A DNA stretch of 64,000 nt from CAVPMN01 sp963706425 (GCA_963706425.1 CAVPMN010000020.1:744001-808000); one strand, 5' to 3'; shown: positions 38,920 to 48,037, counted from the first letter of the stretch. Translations and numbers: made by a program. The notes: a model not told the origin generated them from the letters alone.

Positions 38920-40521
38920 CGTCTCCGTTGATGAAGATGTCGGTGGGTCCCTCGAAACCCTGCAGTGCGGTGACCGTGACCGGCAGGGAGGCGCCCGGCG
39001 TGAGTCGGCCGCTCAGCCCGGAGATCTTGCTGCCGGTGACCGAGTAGGCACCGGAGCTACCACCGACGTTGCTGATCGTGCCGATGGTCGCGCTCTTGCC
39101 GCTCGGGATCACGCAGTTGCCACCGCTGAACACGAGCTGTGCCGGGCCGCCCGAAGGCGGGGCGGCAGGTTGACGATCGTCGTCGGCGGCAGCGACACGG
39201 GCACGGTCGTGGTGGGCACCGGCGTGGTGGTGGTGGTGTCTGCGGTCGTGGTGGTGGTGGCCTCGGTGGTCGTGGTGGTGGCCTCGGTGGTCGTGGTGGT
39301 CTCGTCGCGCTCTGTCGTGGTGGTGGTCGACGCACGCGAGGCGGTGTCGACGCTGTCGCTGTCGCCGCCCCCGCTGCTGGCCACGACCACGCCGGCGATG
39401 CCGGCGACGATCAACAGCGCAGCCGCGGCAGAGAGCCACACCGCCCGCTTGCTCTTCTTCTCGCCGGCCCCAGCAGGAGCGGTCGAGTCCGGCTTGCCCT
39501 GGTGGGCGTCGCCTGCCGCGGCCACCGCCACGAGGGGCGCGGCCGACGAGTCGGTCTCGTCATCTGCGTCCCCGTCAGCCTCGGCGACCAGCTCAGGCTC
39601 TGCCTCGGGCTCGATCTCCGCCTCGGGCGGGGTCTCGGTCTCGGTCTCCGCCGCCACCTCAGGCTCGACCTCGGCTCCGCCTCCGGCTCGGTCTCGGTCT
39701 CGGTCTCGGTCTCCGCTACCTCGGACTCGAGCTCCGGCTCGGTCTCGGTCTCGGCTCTCGGTCTCAGTCTCCGGCTACCTCGGACTCGAGCTCCGGCTCG
39801 GTCTCGGTCTCGGTCTCGGTCTCAGTCTCCGGCTACCTCGGACTCGAGCTCCGGCTCGGTCTCGGTCGCGGTCTCGTCTCCGCTACCTCGGACTCGACCT
39901 CGGCTCCGCCTCGGCGTCGGCACCGTCATCGAGGGTGGCGGCCACGCCAGCCACTCCGGCCGCTGCGGCGCCGCCGACGAGGACGGCGAGGGGCATCTTG
40001 TCGTCCTGGTCACGGGGCAGGCTCGGCTCGTCGGGTTGCGCAGGCTCGTCGATCTCGTCCGCGTCGTCGACCCCGCCCGTGACGGGCTCAGCCAGTGCGA
40101 AGCCCTCTCCGCCCGGCCGCGAGAGTGGTTCGACCTCCGAGCCCTCTGCGTAGAGCACGGCGGCCGGTTGATCGACGTCGAGCTCGTCCAATTCGTCCAA
40201 CTCGTCGAGCTCGAGCTCGTCGAGGTCGAGGGCGTCCTCCGGGGGAGCGGCGGCAGCGGCCGACGCGGCACCGAGGACGGCCACCGCGGCGCCGCACTCG
40301 CCACAGAACGCCGTGTCGGGCAGCACCTTCGAACCGCATTCACCACAGAACGCGGCGCGAGCCGGTTCGCCGGTCTCGGCGACCGCCTCCTGGGTGGACT
40401 CCTCCGGTGCGGGGGCGGCGGTGGGCGGGCGGCGACGCTTCTTCTTCGAGCCCTCGCGCCCGAGCGAGAACAGGGTGCGCGGCGGCTTCGCGTCCTTGTC
40501 GTTCGTGCCCTCAGCGCTCAT
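38876..40521 (-). CDS. zinc-ribbon, acidic-repeat, single-pass membrane protein, several frameshifts
   Basis: About 540 residues when frames are joined. Order: basic N-terminus (KKKRRRPP), zinc ribbon FCGECGSKVLPDTAFCGECG, Asp/Glu/Leu-rich stretch, an acidic Glu/Thr repeat region (57-base unit, 39714-39909), a transmembrane helix AVWLSAAAALLIVAGIAGVVVAS, a Thr-rich external stalk, and a C-terminal beta domain (QLVFSGGNCVIPSGKSATIG...SIPCQVQNA) with two cysteines. One clean +1 shift lies near 39160, and others fall in the repeat. The zinc ribbon would be inside the cell and the beta domain outside. Function unknown; similar layouts occur at 27433 and 29408. Confidence 0.65.
39714..39909. repeat. 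57-58 bp tandem repeat encoding acidic Glu/Thr segments
   Basis: About three and a half copies of a unit that starts GCTACCTCGGACTCGAGC on the + strand and contains runs of GTCTCG. On the - strand it codes for Glu/Thr repeats ending EPELESEVA. Two neighbouring units carry the same extra base (CTCCGGCTACC against CTCCGCTACC), which breaks the frame in both. Confidence 0.85.
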
Positions 40522-40633
40522 GGTTCCTGTCCCATCCGCGGCCGCCCCGACCCAGTCCTGGGAAGGGATGCTTTCCTGTCGGCAGGTCTGCCTCGTCTTT
40601 GGAGGCTTTGCCCGACTGAAAAGTAGGCGGTGG

Positions 40634-41803
40634 TCAGGCCACGACGGCGTCAGCCGAGGGATCCCAGTCGGCCAGGTGGGCCAGACGGGGATCGTTCGAG
40701 AACACCTCGACGATGGGCTGCTCGAGGCCGAGACGCCTGAGCATGCGCTTCACCTCGAGCTCCTGGTTCCACAGCACGAGCGTGACGACCACGCCCGATT
40801 CGCCGGCCCGGGCCGTGCGGCCGGAGCGATGGAGATAGGTCTTGTGCTCCTCGGGAGGGTCGAAGTGGACGACCACGTCGACCTCGTCGACGTGGATGCC
40901 CCGGGCGGCGACATCGGTGGCCACCAGCACTGGCAGCTTGCCGTCGCCGAAGTCGCTCAGGGCCCGCTCACGGTCGCGCTGGCGCAGATCGCCGTGGATG
41001 GCCCGAGCTTCGGTGCCCTCGCTCGTGAGATCACGGGCGAGACGATCGGCAGCCCGCTTGGTGTTGACGAACATGATCGTGCGGTTGGCGTGGCGGGCGA
41101 TGACCGCCGCCACCTTCACCTTGTCCATCTCGTGGACGTGCAGGAACCGGTGCTCCATCTCCTCGACCGTGACCTGGGCCGACGCCACCTCGTGCATGGC
41201 AGGGTCGTGCTGGTATCGCTGGATCAGGGTGTCGACCACCCCGTCGAGCGTGGCGGAGAACAGCAGGGTCTGGTGCTCGCCGGGCACGTGGCGCAGGATC
41301 CACTCGACCTGGGGCAGGAACCCCATGTCGGCCATGCGGTCGGCTTCGTCGATGACGACGTGCTCGATGTCGTCGAGGTGCACCTGCTTGCGGCCGATGA
41401 AGTCGATCATGCGCCCGGGCGTGGCCACGACCAGCTCGACACCGCTGGCGAGGGCCTTGGCCTGCTTCTCGAGGCCGGCCCCGCCGTAGACCGCCTCGAC
41501 CCGCAAGCCGAGCGCCTCACCCAAGGGGTGCAGCTCGTCGCGAACCTGCACCGCCAGCTCGCGAGTGGGCACGAGCACGATGGCCCGGGGTCGGCCCGGC
41601 GAAGCCTTGGCCACGCGCTGGAGGATGGGCAGGCCGAACGCCAGGGTCTTGCCCGAGCCGGTCTTGGCCTTGCCACACACGTCCCGTCCCGCCAGGGCGT
41701 CGGGGATCGTCAGGGTCTGGATGGGGAAGGGCTTCTCGATGCCTCGTTCCCGAAGGACGGCGGCGAGGTCGGCGGAGACGCCCAGTGCGTCGAACGTTGT
41801 CAT
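40634..41803 (-). CDS. DEAD-box ATP-dependent RNA helicase
   Basis: Cytosolic helicase of 389 residues that remodels RNA. Motifs in order: Q motif region (FPIQTLTIPDAL), Walker A KTGSGKT, PTREL, GG, TPGR, the DEAD box VIDEADRM, SAT (LFSATLDG), ATDVAARGIHVD, and HRSGRTARAG. This is a minimal core with no long C-terminal extension, as in the short RhlE/RhlB-like group. A TAAGCT box sits 11 bases before the ATG, giving a very short leader. The acidic-repeat protein follows after 112 bases on the same strand. Confidence 0.95.
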   Translation of the reverse strand: MTTFDALGVSADLAAVLRERGIEKPFPIQTLTIPDALAGRDVCGKAKTGSGKTLAFGLPILQRVAKASPGRPRAIVLVPTRELAVQVRDELHPLGEALGLRVEAVYGGAGLEKQAKALASGVELVVATPGRMIDFIGRKQVHLDDIEHVVIDEADRMADMGFLPQVEWILRHVPGEHQTLLFSATLDGVVDTLIQRYQHDPAMHEVASAQVTVEEMEHRFLHVHEMDKVKVAAVIARHANRTIMFVNTKRAADRLARDLTSEGTEARAIHGDLRQRDRERALSDFGDGKLPVLVATDVAARGIHVDEVDVVVHFDPPEEHKTYLHRSGRTARAGESGVVVTLVLWNQELEVKRMLRRLGLEQPIVEVFSNDPRLAHLADWDPSADAVVA

Positions 41804-41864
41804 CTGTGTCGGGCAGCTTACCGGCCCACCCGCCGCGACCCGTAACTCCGGGCCGCGGCGCCTA

Positions 41865-41902
41865 CCTCCGACTGCGCCGGCCCGCCTCCGACTGCGCCGG
41901 CC
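41865..41902. repeat. direct repeat of 18 bp, period 20
   Basis: CCTCCGACTGCGCCGGCC occurs twice (41865-41882 and 41885-41902) between the helicase and glutathione peroxidase genes. No function is evident. Confidence 0.8.
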
Positions 41903-41908
41903 TGGGGG

Positions 41909-42397
41909 TCATCCGGGCAGGTTGGCCTCGATCGCCTCGACGATCTCGGGGGCCTCGGGGTCGATCACCGGCCGGAAGCGGGCCACCACGTTGCCGTCCG
42001 CGCCCACGAGGAACTTCTCGAAGTTCCACTGGATGTCGCCCGCCTCACCGTCGGCATCGGCCGTCTCGGTGAGCACGGAGTAGACGGGATGGCGGTTGTC
42101 GCCGTTGACCTCGATCTTCTCGAAGAGCGGGAAGGTCACGCCGTAGGTGGTGCTGCAGAAGGTGGCGATCTCGTCGGCCGAGCCGGGCTCCTGGCCGAGG
42201 AACTGGTTGCAGGGGAACCCGAGGACGGTGAACCCCTGGTCGGCGTAGCGCTCGTGCAGACGCTCGAGCCCCTCGTACTGCGGGGTGAGGCCGCACTTCG
42301 AGGCCACGTTCACCACCAGGGCGACCTTGCCTTGGTAGTCGCCCAGGTCGGCGGGCGACCCGTCGAGCTTGTTCACCGGGATCTCGTACAGCGACAC
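41909..42397 (-). CDS. glutathione peroxidase family protein
   Basis: Thiol peroxidase of 162 residues that reduces hydrogen or lipid peroxides. The active-site cysteine is in VNVASKCGLTPQY, the catalytic Gln-Trp partners lie in GFPCNQFLGQEPG and WNFEKFLVG, so this is the non-selenium type that probably uses thioredoxin. The start is GTG 42397 with GAGGAGG 5-11 bases upstream. The frame continues upstream through the 24-base direct repeats, but that part is leader rather than protein. It is divergent from the phytanoyl-CoA dioxygenase-like gene. Confidence 0.93.
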   Translation of the reverse strand: MSLYEIPVNKLDGSPADLGDYQGKVALVVNVASKCGLTPQYEGLERLHERYADQGFTVLGFPCNQFLGQEPGSADEIATFCSTTYGVTFPLFEKIEVNGDNRHPVYSVLTETADADGEAGDIQWNFEKFLVGADGNVVARFRPVIDPEAPEIVEAIEANLPG

Positions 42398-42406
42398 GCG
42401 CCCCTC

Positions 42407-42454
42407 CTCAATAGTCAACTGAACCGACGGCTCGATAGTCAGCGGAACCGCTGG
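42407..42454. repeat. two 24-bp direct repeats between divergent genes
   Basis: CTCAATAGTCAACTGAACCG (+4 bases) is followed at exactly 24 bases by CTCGATAGTCAGCGGAACCG (+4 bases). The shared core is ATAGTCA-n-GGAACCG-like. They sit between gpx (-) and the dioxygenase (+) and overlap the gpx ribosome site, so they may be tandem operator sites placed on nearly the same helix face. Confidence 0.6.
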
Positions 42455-42493
42455 TCTCGAACCGATCTGAGGCTCAGGGTATTCCCCGAGCCC

Positions 42494-42499
42494 TACCAT
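42494..42499 (+). promoter_or_regulatory. -10 box TACCAT, leaderless start of dioxygenase gene
   Basis: Box is 6 bases before GTG 42506. Confidence 0.5.
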
Positions 42500-42505
42500 G
42501 CGGGC

Positions 42506-43318
42506 GTGGACGACAACGAGCGCCGGGCCCACCTCGACCGCATCGCCGACCAGGGCTACACGGTGGTGCCCGACGCCATCGAGCCCGACCTGGTCGAGGC
42601 CCTGCACGACGATCTGCTGCGCATCGAGCACGACCACGGGGTCGTGCCGGCGGGCAACGGCTTCGAGGGCCACCACACGGTGCGCATCTACAACCTGCTC
42701 GTCCACGGCTCGCTCTACGAACGGGTGCCGGTCCACCCGAACGTGCTCCCCATCGTCGAGGGCGTGCTCGACCCCGGCTGTCTCATCTCGTCGCTCTCGT
42801 CGATCTCCATCGATCCGGGCGAGACCGCCCAGCCGATCCACGCCGACGATCAGCTCATCCCCCTGCCGAAGCCGCATCCCGCGCTCGTGTGCAACTCGAT
42901 GTGGGCGCTCACCGACTTCACCGAGGACAACGGGGCCACCCGCCTCGTGCCGGGCACCCACCTGGCCGACCACAGCCCCGACTACGGGGGCGACTACCCG
43001 ACGATCGCGGCCGAGATGGCGAAGGGCAGCGTGCTCATCTGGCACGGCAGCCTGTGGCACGGCGGAGGCGCCAACCTCACCGACTCGCGGCGGGTGGGCA
43101 TCGCCATGAACTACTGCGCCGGCTTCGTCCGCCAGCAGGAGAACCAGCAGTTGGGCCTCCCGCCGAACGTCGTCAAGGGCTTCGAGCCCCGCCTGCGCCA
43201 GCTCGTGGGCTACTCGATCTACAACGGCCTGATCGGCCACATCGACAAGCAGTCGCCGAACGACCTGCTCGAGGGCTCGGCGAGCGGCTCCATGGTCTGG
43301 GACCGTGCGACCTGCTGA
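42506..43318 (+). CDS. phytanoyl-CoA dioxygenase (PhyH) family protein
   Basis: Fe(II)/2-oxoglutarate enzyme of 270 residues. The iron ligands are seen as H-x-D in PIHADDQL and the distal His in WHGSLWHGGGAN, with the 2-oxoglutarate Arg in TDSRRVGIAMNY. The N-terminal helix GYTVVPDAIEPDLVEALHDDLL is typical of the family. Substrates in this family range from phytanoyl-CoA to small metabolites, so the role is open. GTG 42506 is supported by its TACCAT box. Confidence 0.9.
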   Translation: MDDNERRAHLDRIADQGYTVVPDAIEPDLVEALHDDLLRIEHDHGVVPAGNGFEGHHTVRIYNLLVHGSLYERVPVHPNVLPIVEGVLDPGCLISSLSSISIDPGETAQPIHADDQLIPLPKPHPALVCNSMWALTDFTEDNGATRLVPGTHLADHSPDYGGDYPTIAAEMAKGSVLIWHGSLWHGGGANLTDSRRVGIAMNYCAGFVRQQENQQLGLPPNVVKGFEPRLRQLVGYSIYNGLIGHIDKQSPNDLLEGSASGSMVWDRATC

Positions 43319-43440
43319 CGGCGCGCCACAGCTCGCGCCCACGGCTATCGCCGAGATGAGCCGTTCGGCCCATTACGGTCAAGCGCGAGGAATTGGGCGT
43401 CGACTTTGACGTGCATAGGCCCAGTTCCGGGAGCTGACAG

Positions 43441-44502
43441 GTGAGCGACTCGTTCGCGATGGCGCGAGCCCGCGCCGCACTCAATGAAGCGGGCCTCGAC
43501 ATGGAGGTGCCGCTGGTGCGCGCCAGCAGCGTCACCAACGAGGTCTGGCTCAGCCCCGACTACGTGATCCGGGTGAACCGGCGAGCCAACCAGCGCCTGC
43601 GCCGCGAGGCCCAGCTCGGACCGCTCCTGCCCGAGCAGGTGCTCTACCCGGAGATCATCGCCTACGGGGGCAGCCTCGGGGCCGACTGGCTGATCGCCGA
43701 GCGCATGCCGGGCGAGATGCTCGCCAAGGCGTGGCCGGCCATGTCCGAGTTCGAGCGCCGCAACGCGATCCGCCAGCTCGCGGCGATGCTGCGGGCCCTG
43801 CACTCCGTGCCGTGCCCGCCCGAGCTCAGCGTCGTCGACGACGCCCCTCAGCTGCTCGACCCCACCAAGATCCCCACCGTCGAGCCGCTGCTGAACGCCC
43901 TCGACCGGTTGTCGACCGAGCCGTCGATCGACCAGGGGCTGCTGGCCGACGCCCGTCATCTCGTGCTCGCGAGCACACCGGCGCTCGATCCGTTCACCAC
44001 CGACACGCTCATCCACGGCGATCTGCACTTCCAGAACGTGCTGTGGGACGGCTTCACGGTGACCGGCCTGCTCGACCTCGAATGGGCGCGGGGTGCGCCG
44101 CCCGACCTCGACCTCGACGTGTTCCTGCGCTTCTGCGCCCATCCGGCATGGCACGTGGCCGCCGACTACTGCGACGTCACCCTCGAGGCCGACTACGCGA
44201 TGGTCCCCTACTGGCTGGCCGAGTTCTATCCCGAGCTGTTCGACCACGAGTACGTGCTCGAACGCACGCTGGTCTACGCCATCGCCTACGACGTGCACGA
44301 TCTGCTCGACGAGGTGCGCCAGACGCCGATCGTCGGACCGTGCCGCGACCTGCCCGAATGGCACCCCCACAAGCGGCTCGAGCACACGCTGCGCGGCCGC
44401 AGCCACCTGCACCGCCTGGCCGGTCAATTGGCCTGGGACGCCGTCGACTTCGACGAGCCCACACCGGGCATTCCACCACTGGCCCGCCACCAGCGGGCCT
44501 GA
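43441..44502 (+). CDS. APH-like phosphotransferase family protein
   Basis: Kinase-fold protein of 353 residues in the aminoglycoside/choline phosphotransferase superfamily. The catalytic loop is HGDLHFQNVL and the Mg-binding segment LDLEWARGAPPDLDLD. The N-terminal lobe has VTNEVWLSPDYVIRVNRRAN, where the ATP-binding Lys position appears to be Arg. Many such proteins in actinobacteria act on small metabolites rather than antibiotics. GTG 43441 has GGGAG 8-12 bases upstream. No resistance role is implied. Confidence 0.85.
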   Translation: MSDSFAMARARAALNEAGLDMEVPLVRASSVTNEVWLSPDYVIRVNRRANQRLRREAQLGPLLPEQVLYPEIIAYGGSLGADWLIAERMPGEMLAKAWPAMSEFERRNAIRQLAAMLRALHSVPCPPELSVVDDAPQLLDPTKIPTVEPLLNALDRLSTEPSIDQGLLADARHLVLASTPALDPFTTDTLIHGDLHFQNVLWDGFTVTGLLDLEWARGAPPDLDLDVFLRFCAHPAWHVAADYCDVTLEADYAMVPYWLAEFYPELFDHEYVLERTLVYAIAYDVHDLLDEVRQTPIVGPCRDLPEWHPHKRLEHTLRGRSHLHRLAGQLAWDAVDFDEPTPGIPPLARHQRA

Positions 44503-44514
44503 CCCCGAAAGGGG

Positions 44515-45448
44515 TCAGTCGGTCGGCGACGGATCGGTGGTCACGCCTTCGGTGGACTGGGCGGAATCGCCGGAATCGCCGGAATCGCTGGGCGCGTCGT
44601 GCTCGTCGTGCTCGGTGTACACGTGGCCGTCGGTGTAGGGCTCGTCGGTGTCGTCGGGGCGGCGACGCAGGCCGCGCACGGCCAGCACGGCGGCTGCGCC
44701 GACGATGGCCAGCAGGCTGGTCCAGATGTTCACTCGCACACCCAGGATCTCGTTGGCCGCGTCGGAGCGCAGCATCTCGACCCAGAGCCGACCGAGCCCG
44801 TAGCCACCGATGTAGAGCACGAAGAGGTTGCCCGGGCGGATGGCCCGGCGGCGGTCGATCAGGATCAGCAGCGCCGACCAGGGCCAGGTTCCAGAGGCCC
44901 TCGTAGAGGAAGGTGGGGTGGAAGGTGGCGTTCTGCTCGTAGCCGGCGGGCCGACGGGCGGGATCGATCTCGAGGCCCCACGGCAGGTCGGTGGGACGGC
45001 CGAACACCTCTTGGTTGAACCAGTTGCCCAGCCGGCCGATGGCCTGGGCCAGGGGCAACGCGGGTGCCACCGTGTCGAGCCCCACGGGCAGGCGGATGCC
45101 CTTGCGGTGCCCGACGTAGACCCCGACCGCCACGCCGGCGATGATGCCGCCGGGGATCCCGAGACCGCCCTCCCACAACTTCAGGGCGTCGAGCGGACGA
45201 TCGGGGAAGTAGGTCGGCCAGTCGGTGATGACGTGGTAGAGGCGGGACCCGATCAGACCTGCGGGCACCGCCCACACGCCGATCGACCACATGTCGTTGG
45301 GATCGCCCTGGCGGGCCCGCCACCGTCGGGACGCCAGCTCGAGGCCGGCCAGGACCCCGAGCGCGATCATCAGGCCGTAGGCGTGGAGCGGCCCGATCGA
45401 GTTGGAGCCCGGGCTCGGGATGGAGCCGATCACACCGACGTCGATCAA
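44515..45448 (-). CDS. lgt: prolipoprotein diacylglyceryl transferase, one frameshift
   Basis: Inner-membrane enzyme that adds diacylglycerol from phosphatidylglycerol to the lipobox cysteine of lipoproteins. About 310 residues. The Lgt signature GRLGNWFNQEVFGRPTD is intact, with the early helix GPLHAYGLMIALGVLAGLELA, GGLGIPGGIIAG, and the late YIGGYGLGRLWVEMLRSD. One extra base at about 44874-44876 separates the N- and C-terminal parts; removal gives LVGALLILIDRRRAIRPGN. The C-terminal tail has a 9-base repeat giving SGDSGDS. ATG 45448 overlaps the stop of the upstream acyl-CoA dehydrogenase (ATGA). An intact gene is expected in the organism. Confidence 0.92.
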
Positions 45449-47253
45449 CCGCTGATCGCCTCGGGCGAGACGGCGTAGAGCGGCTCGTACCCAGCCGTCG
45501 TGGCGCCGGCCAGCCCCGCCACGGCCGGGAGCAGCTGCTCACAGAAGAAGCGGGCGGTGGCCACCTTGGCCTCGAGGAACTCGGCGTCGGCCCCACTGGC
45601 GCCGTCGAGCGCAGCGGTGGCTGCCAGGGCCTGGCGCGCCATCATCCAACCCGCGGTGACCAGGCTGAACATGCGCAGGAACGGGGAGGCTCCTGCCAGC
45701 GCGTGACGAGGGTCGCTGACACCGTGCTCCATCAGCCACGTGGCCGTCTCGGACACCTGGGCGACCGCGGCCGCCAGGTTGGTACGGATGGTGGCGAGAT
45801 CGTCACCCGCCTTGTCGAGCTCGGCGTCGAGCGCCGCGATGTTGGCGAGGTAGTCGGTGATGGCGGCGCCGGCGCGCATGGGCAGCTTGCGCCCGACCAG
45901 ATCCATGGCCTGGATGCCGTTGGTGCCCTCGTAGATCGACGTGATGCGGGCATCGCGGAAGTGCTGGGGGACACCCGACTCCTCGATGTAGCCCATGCCG
46001 CCGTAGACCTGGATGGCGAGCGAGGTGACCTCGATGCCCATGTCGGTCGACCAGGCCTTGGCCACCGGGATCAGCAGGTCGACCAACTCCTTGTTGGCGG
46101 CGCGGACCGTCTCGTCGGGATGGTGCGACGCCAGGTCGATGGCCTCGGCGCTGACGTAGACGATGTTGCGCATGGCCTCGATGAGCGACTTCATCGTGAG
46201 CAGCATGCGGCGCACGTCGGGGTGGTCGATGATCGGCGACATCTCCCCCGCCGGCGCGCCCGGAGCACGTCCCTGACGGCGCTCCTGCGCGTAGAGGAGC
46301 GCGTCCTGCCAGGCCCGTTCGGCGAGGGCCAGCCCCTCGAGGCCCACCGACAGCCGGGCGTTGTTCATCATCGTGAACATGTAGCGCATGCCCTGGTTCT
46401 CTTCACCGATGAGGTAGCCGACCGCGCCGCCGTTCTCGCCGTAGGACATCACGCACGTGGGGCTGGCCTTGATGCCCATCTTGTGCTCGATCGACACGCA
46501 GGCCAGATCGTTGCGATCGCCGAGCGACCCGTCGTCGTTCACCAGGTACTTCGGCACGATGAAGCACGAGATGCCCTTGGTGCCGGGAGGGGCGTCGGGC
46601 GTGCGGGCGAGCACGAGGTGGATGATGTTGTCGGCCATGTCGTGCTCGCCGAACGTGATGAAGATCTTGGTGCCGGTGACGAGGTAGCTGCCGTCGTCCT
46701 GGGGCACGGCCTTGGTGCGCACCGCGCCCACGTCAGAACCGGCATGCGGCTCGGTGAGGTTCATGGTGGCGGTCCACTGCCCGGTCACCAGCTGCGAGAG
46801 GTAGATCTCCTTCTGCGTCTCGTCGGCATGGTGCATCAGCAGGTCGATGGCACCCTGCGAGAGCAAGGGCGCCATCGAGAAGGCCATGTTCGCCGAGCTG
46901 ATGAGCTCCTGCATGGCGATGCCGACCAGCCAGGGGAAGCCCCCGCCGCCGTACTCCTCCGGGAACGGGACACCACCCCAGCCGGCCTCGACGTACTGCT
47001 CGTAGGCCTCCTTGAAACCGGTCGGCGTGCGCACGGTGTTCGAGGTGGGGTCGTGCACGCTGCCCTCGAGATCGCCGGTGCGGTTGAGCGGCGCGATCAC
47101 ATCGCTGATGAACCGTCCGTTCTCCTCGAGCACCCCCTTCACGGTGTCGGCGTCGACGCCATCGAAGGCAGCGAGCTCGGTGAGGGCGACGAGGTCGACG
47201 ATGTGGTCGAGCACGAAGAACACGTCGCGGAAGGGGGGTCGGTAGTCAGCCAT
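45445..47253 (-). CDS. large acyl-CoA dehydrogenase with C-terminal extension (DmdC/FadE5-like)
   Basis: 602-residue FAD enzyme. The short N-terminal domain (MADYRPPFRDVFFVLDHIV) is typical of the DmdC group. FAD/substrate motifs are MNLTEPHAGSDVGAV and IFITFGEHDMADN; the catalytic-Glu region is ITSIYEGTNGIQAMDLVGRKL. A 125-residue C-terminal acyl-CoA dehydrogenase extension follows. Relatives act on medium- or long-chain acyl-CoA, or on 3-methylmercaptopropionyl-CoA. A TAGCCT box 8 bases before the ATG suggests a leaderless mRNA. It is coupled to lgt by a 4-base overlap, probably without functional link. Confidence 0.93.
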   Translation of the reverse strand: MADYRPPFRDVFFVLDHIVDLVALTELAAFDGVDADTVKGVLEENGRFISDVIAPLNRTGDLEGSVHDPTSNTVRTPTGFKEAYEQYVEAGWGGVPFPEEYGGGGFPWLVGIAMQELISSANMAFSMAPLLSQGAIDLLMHHADETQKEIYLSQLVTGQWTATMNLTEPHAGSDVGAVRTKAVPQDDGSYLVTGTKIFITFGEHDMADNIIHLVLARTPDAPPGTKGISCFIVPKYLVNDDGSLGDRNDLACVSIEHKMGIKASPTCVMSYGENGGAVGYLIGEENQGMRYMFTMMNNARLSVGLEGLALAERAWQDALLYAQERRQGRAPGAPAGEMSPIIDHPDVRRMLLTMKSLIEAMRNIVYVSAEAIDLASHHPDETVRAANKELVDLLIPVAKAWSTDMGIEVTSLAIQVYGGMGYIEESGVPQHFRDARITSIYEGTNGIQAMDLVGRKLPMRAGAAITDYLANIAALDAELDKAGDDLATIRTNLAAAVAQVSETATWLMEHGVSDPRHALAGASPFLRMFSLVTAGWMMARQALAATAALDGASGADAEFLEAKVATARFFCEQLLPAVAGLAGATTAGYEPLYAVSPEAISG

Positions 47254-47261
47254 CGCCCGCC

Positions 47262-47267
47262 AGGCTA
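47262..47267 (-). promoter_or_regulatory. -10 box TAGCCT, leaderless start of large acyl-CoA dehydrogenase
   Basis: Box is 8 bases before ATG 47253. Confidence 0.45.
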
Positions 47268-47335
47268 CGCGGCGACCCGTGGTTGGGCCACAGCGGGCGC
47301 ATGGCCCACCGGCGCTCCCCGCGCCCCTGCCCTAT

Positions 47336-47363
47336 GGCTGGCGGCTGGCGGCTGGCGGCTGGC
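47336..47363. repeat. four tandem copies of GGCTGGC
   Basis: A 7-bp tandem repeat lies directly upstream of the -10 box of the enoyl-CoA hydratase gene, at about the -35 position. Copy-number change here would alter promoter geometry. Confidence 0.85.
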
Positions 47364-47371
47364 GGCGTCGC

Positions 47372-47377
47372 TAGGCT
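47372..47377 (+). promoter_or_regulatory. -10 box TAGGCT, leaderless start of enoyl-CoA hydratase
   Basis: Box is 6 bases before ATG 47384. Confidence 0.5.
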
Positions 47378-47383
47378 CAGCCG

Positions 47384-48037
47384 ATGCTCGAACTCGAACG
47401 GCGTGGTCAGGTCGCGGTCATCACGATGCGAGACGGCGAGAACCGCTTCAACCGAGACTCGATGGCAGCTTGGCACGCCACCCTCGACGAGCTGCAGGCC
47501 ACGGAGGGCCCGTTGGCCGTGGTCACGACCGGCACGGGCAAGTTCTATTCCAACGGTCTCGATCTGGCCTGGATGGGCGAGCATCCCGACGACGCCCTCG
47601 ACCTCGTCACCGACGTGCATCGCCTCCTCGGCCGGGTGCTCGGGCTCGATGCCATCACGGTGTGCGCCGCCAACGGCCACGCGTTCGCCGGCGGCGCGAT
47701 GCTGGCCACCGCACACGACTTCGTGGTGATGCGCGAAGACCGCGGCTTCTGGTGCCTGCCGGAGGTCGATCTCGGCTTGCCGCTCACGCCGGCCATGCAC
47801 TCGGTCATCTCGGCCAAGCTGCCGCGGATGACCGCCCACGAGGCGATGATGACCGGCAAGCGCTACACCGCCCGCCAGGCGCTCGCCACGGGCATCGCCC
47901 ACCGGGTCGCACCCGAAGACGCCGTGCTCGACGAGGCGATCGCCCTGGCGACCGAGTACGCGGAGAAGGACCGTGTGGTGCTGGCCGAGCACAAGCGACT
48001 GTCATACGAGCGAGCCATCAAGCTCTGCGGGGCCTGA
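47384..48037 (+). CDS. enoyl-CoA hydratase/isomerase family protein, short form
   Basis: Crotonase-fold protein of 217 residues, shorter than the usual 250-260 because the C-terminal trimerisation helices are brief. Oxyanion-hole segments are GKFYSNGLDLAWM and ANGHAFAGGAMLATAHDF. It resembles the plant and actinobacterial delta3,delta2-enoyl-CoA isomerase group, which repositions double bonds in unsaturated acyl-CoA. It is divergent from the large acyl-CoA dehydrogenase, consistent with a shared fatty-acid role. Confidence 0.87.
   Translation: MLELERRGQVAVITMRDGENRFNRDSMAAWHATLDELQATEGPLAVVTTGTGKFYSNGLDLAWMGEHPDDALDLVTDVHRLLGRVLGLDAITVCAANGHAFAGGAMLATAHDFVVMREDRGFWCLPEVDLGLPLTPAMHSVISAKLPRMTAHEAMMTGKRYTARQALATGIAHRVAPEDAVLDEAIALATEYAEKDRVVLAEHKRLSYERAIKLCGA

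Noticed and set aside
39714..39909. CRISPR array in the tandem repeats
   Set aside because: Units are contiguous without unique spacers and encode in-frame acidic repeats.
43441..44502. Aminoglycoside resistance gene
   Set aside because: Only the superfamily motifs are present, and most such actinobacterial proteins are metabolic kinases.
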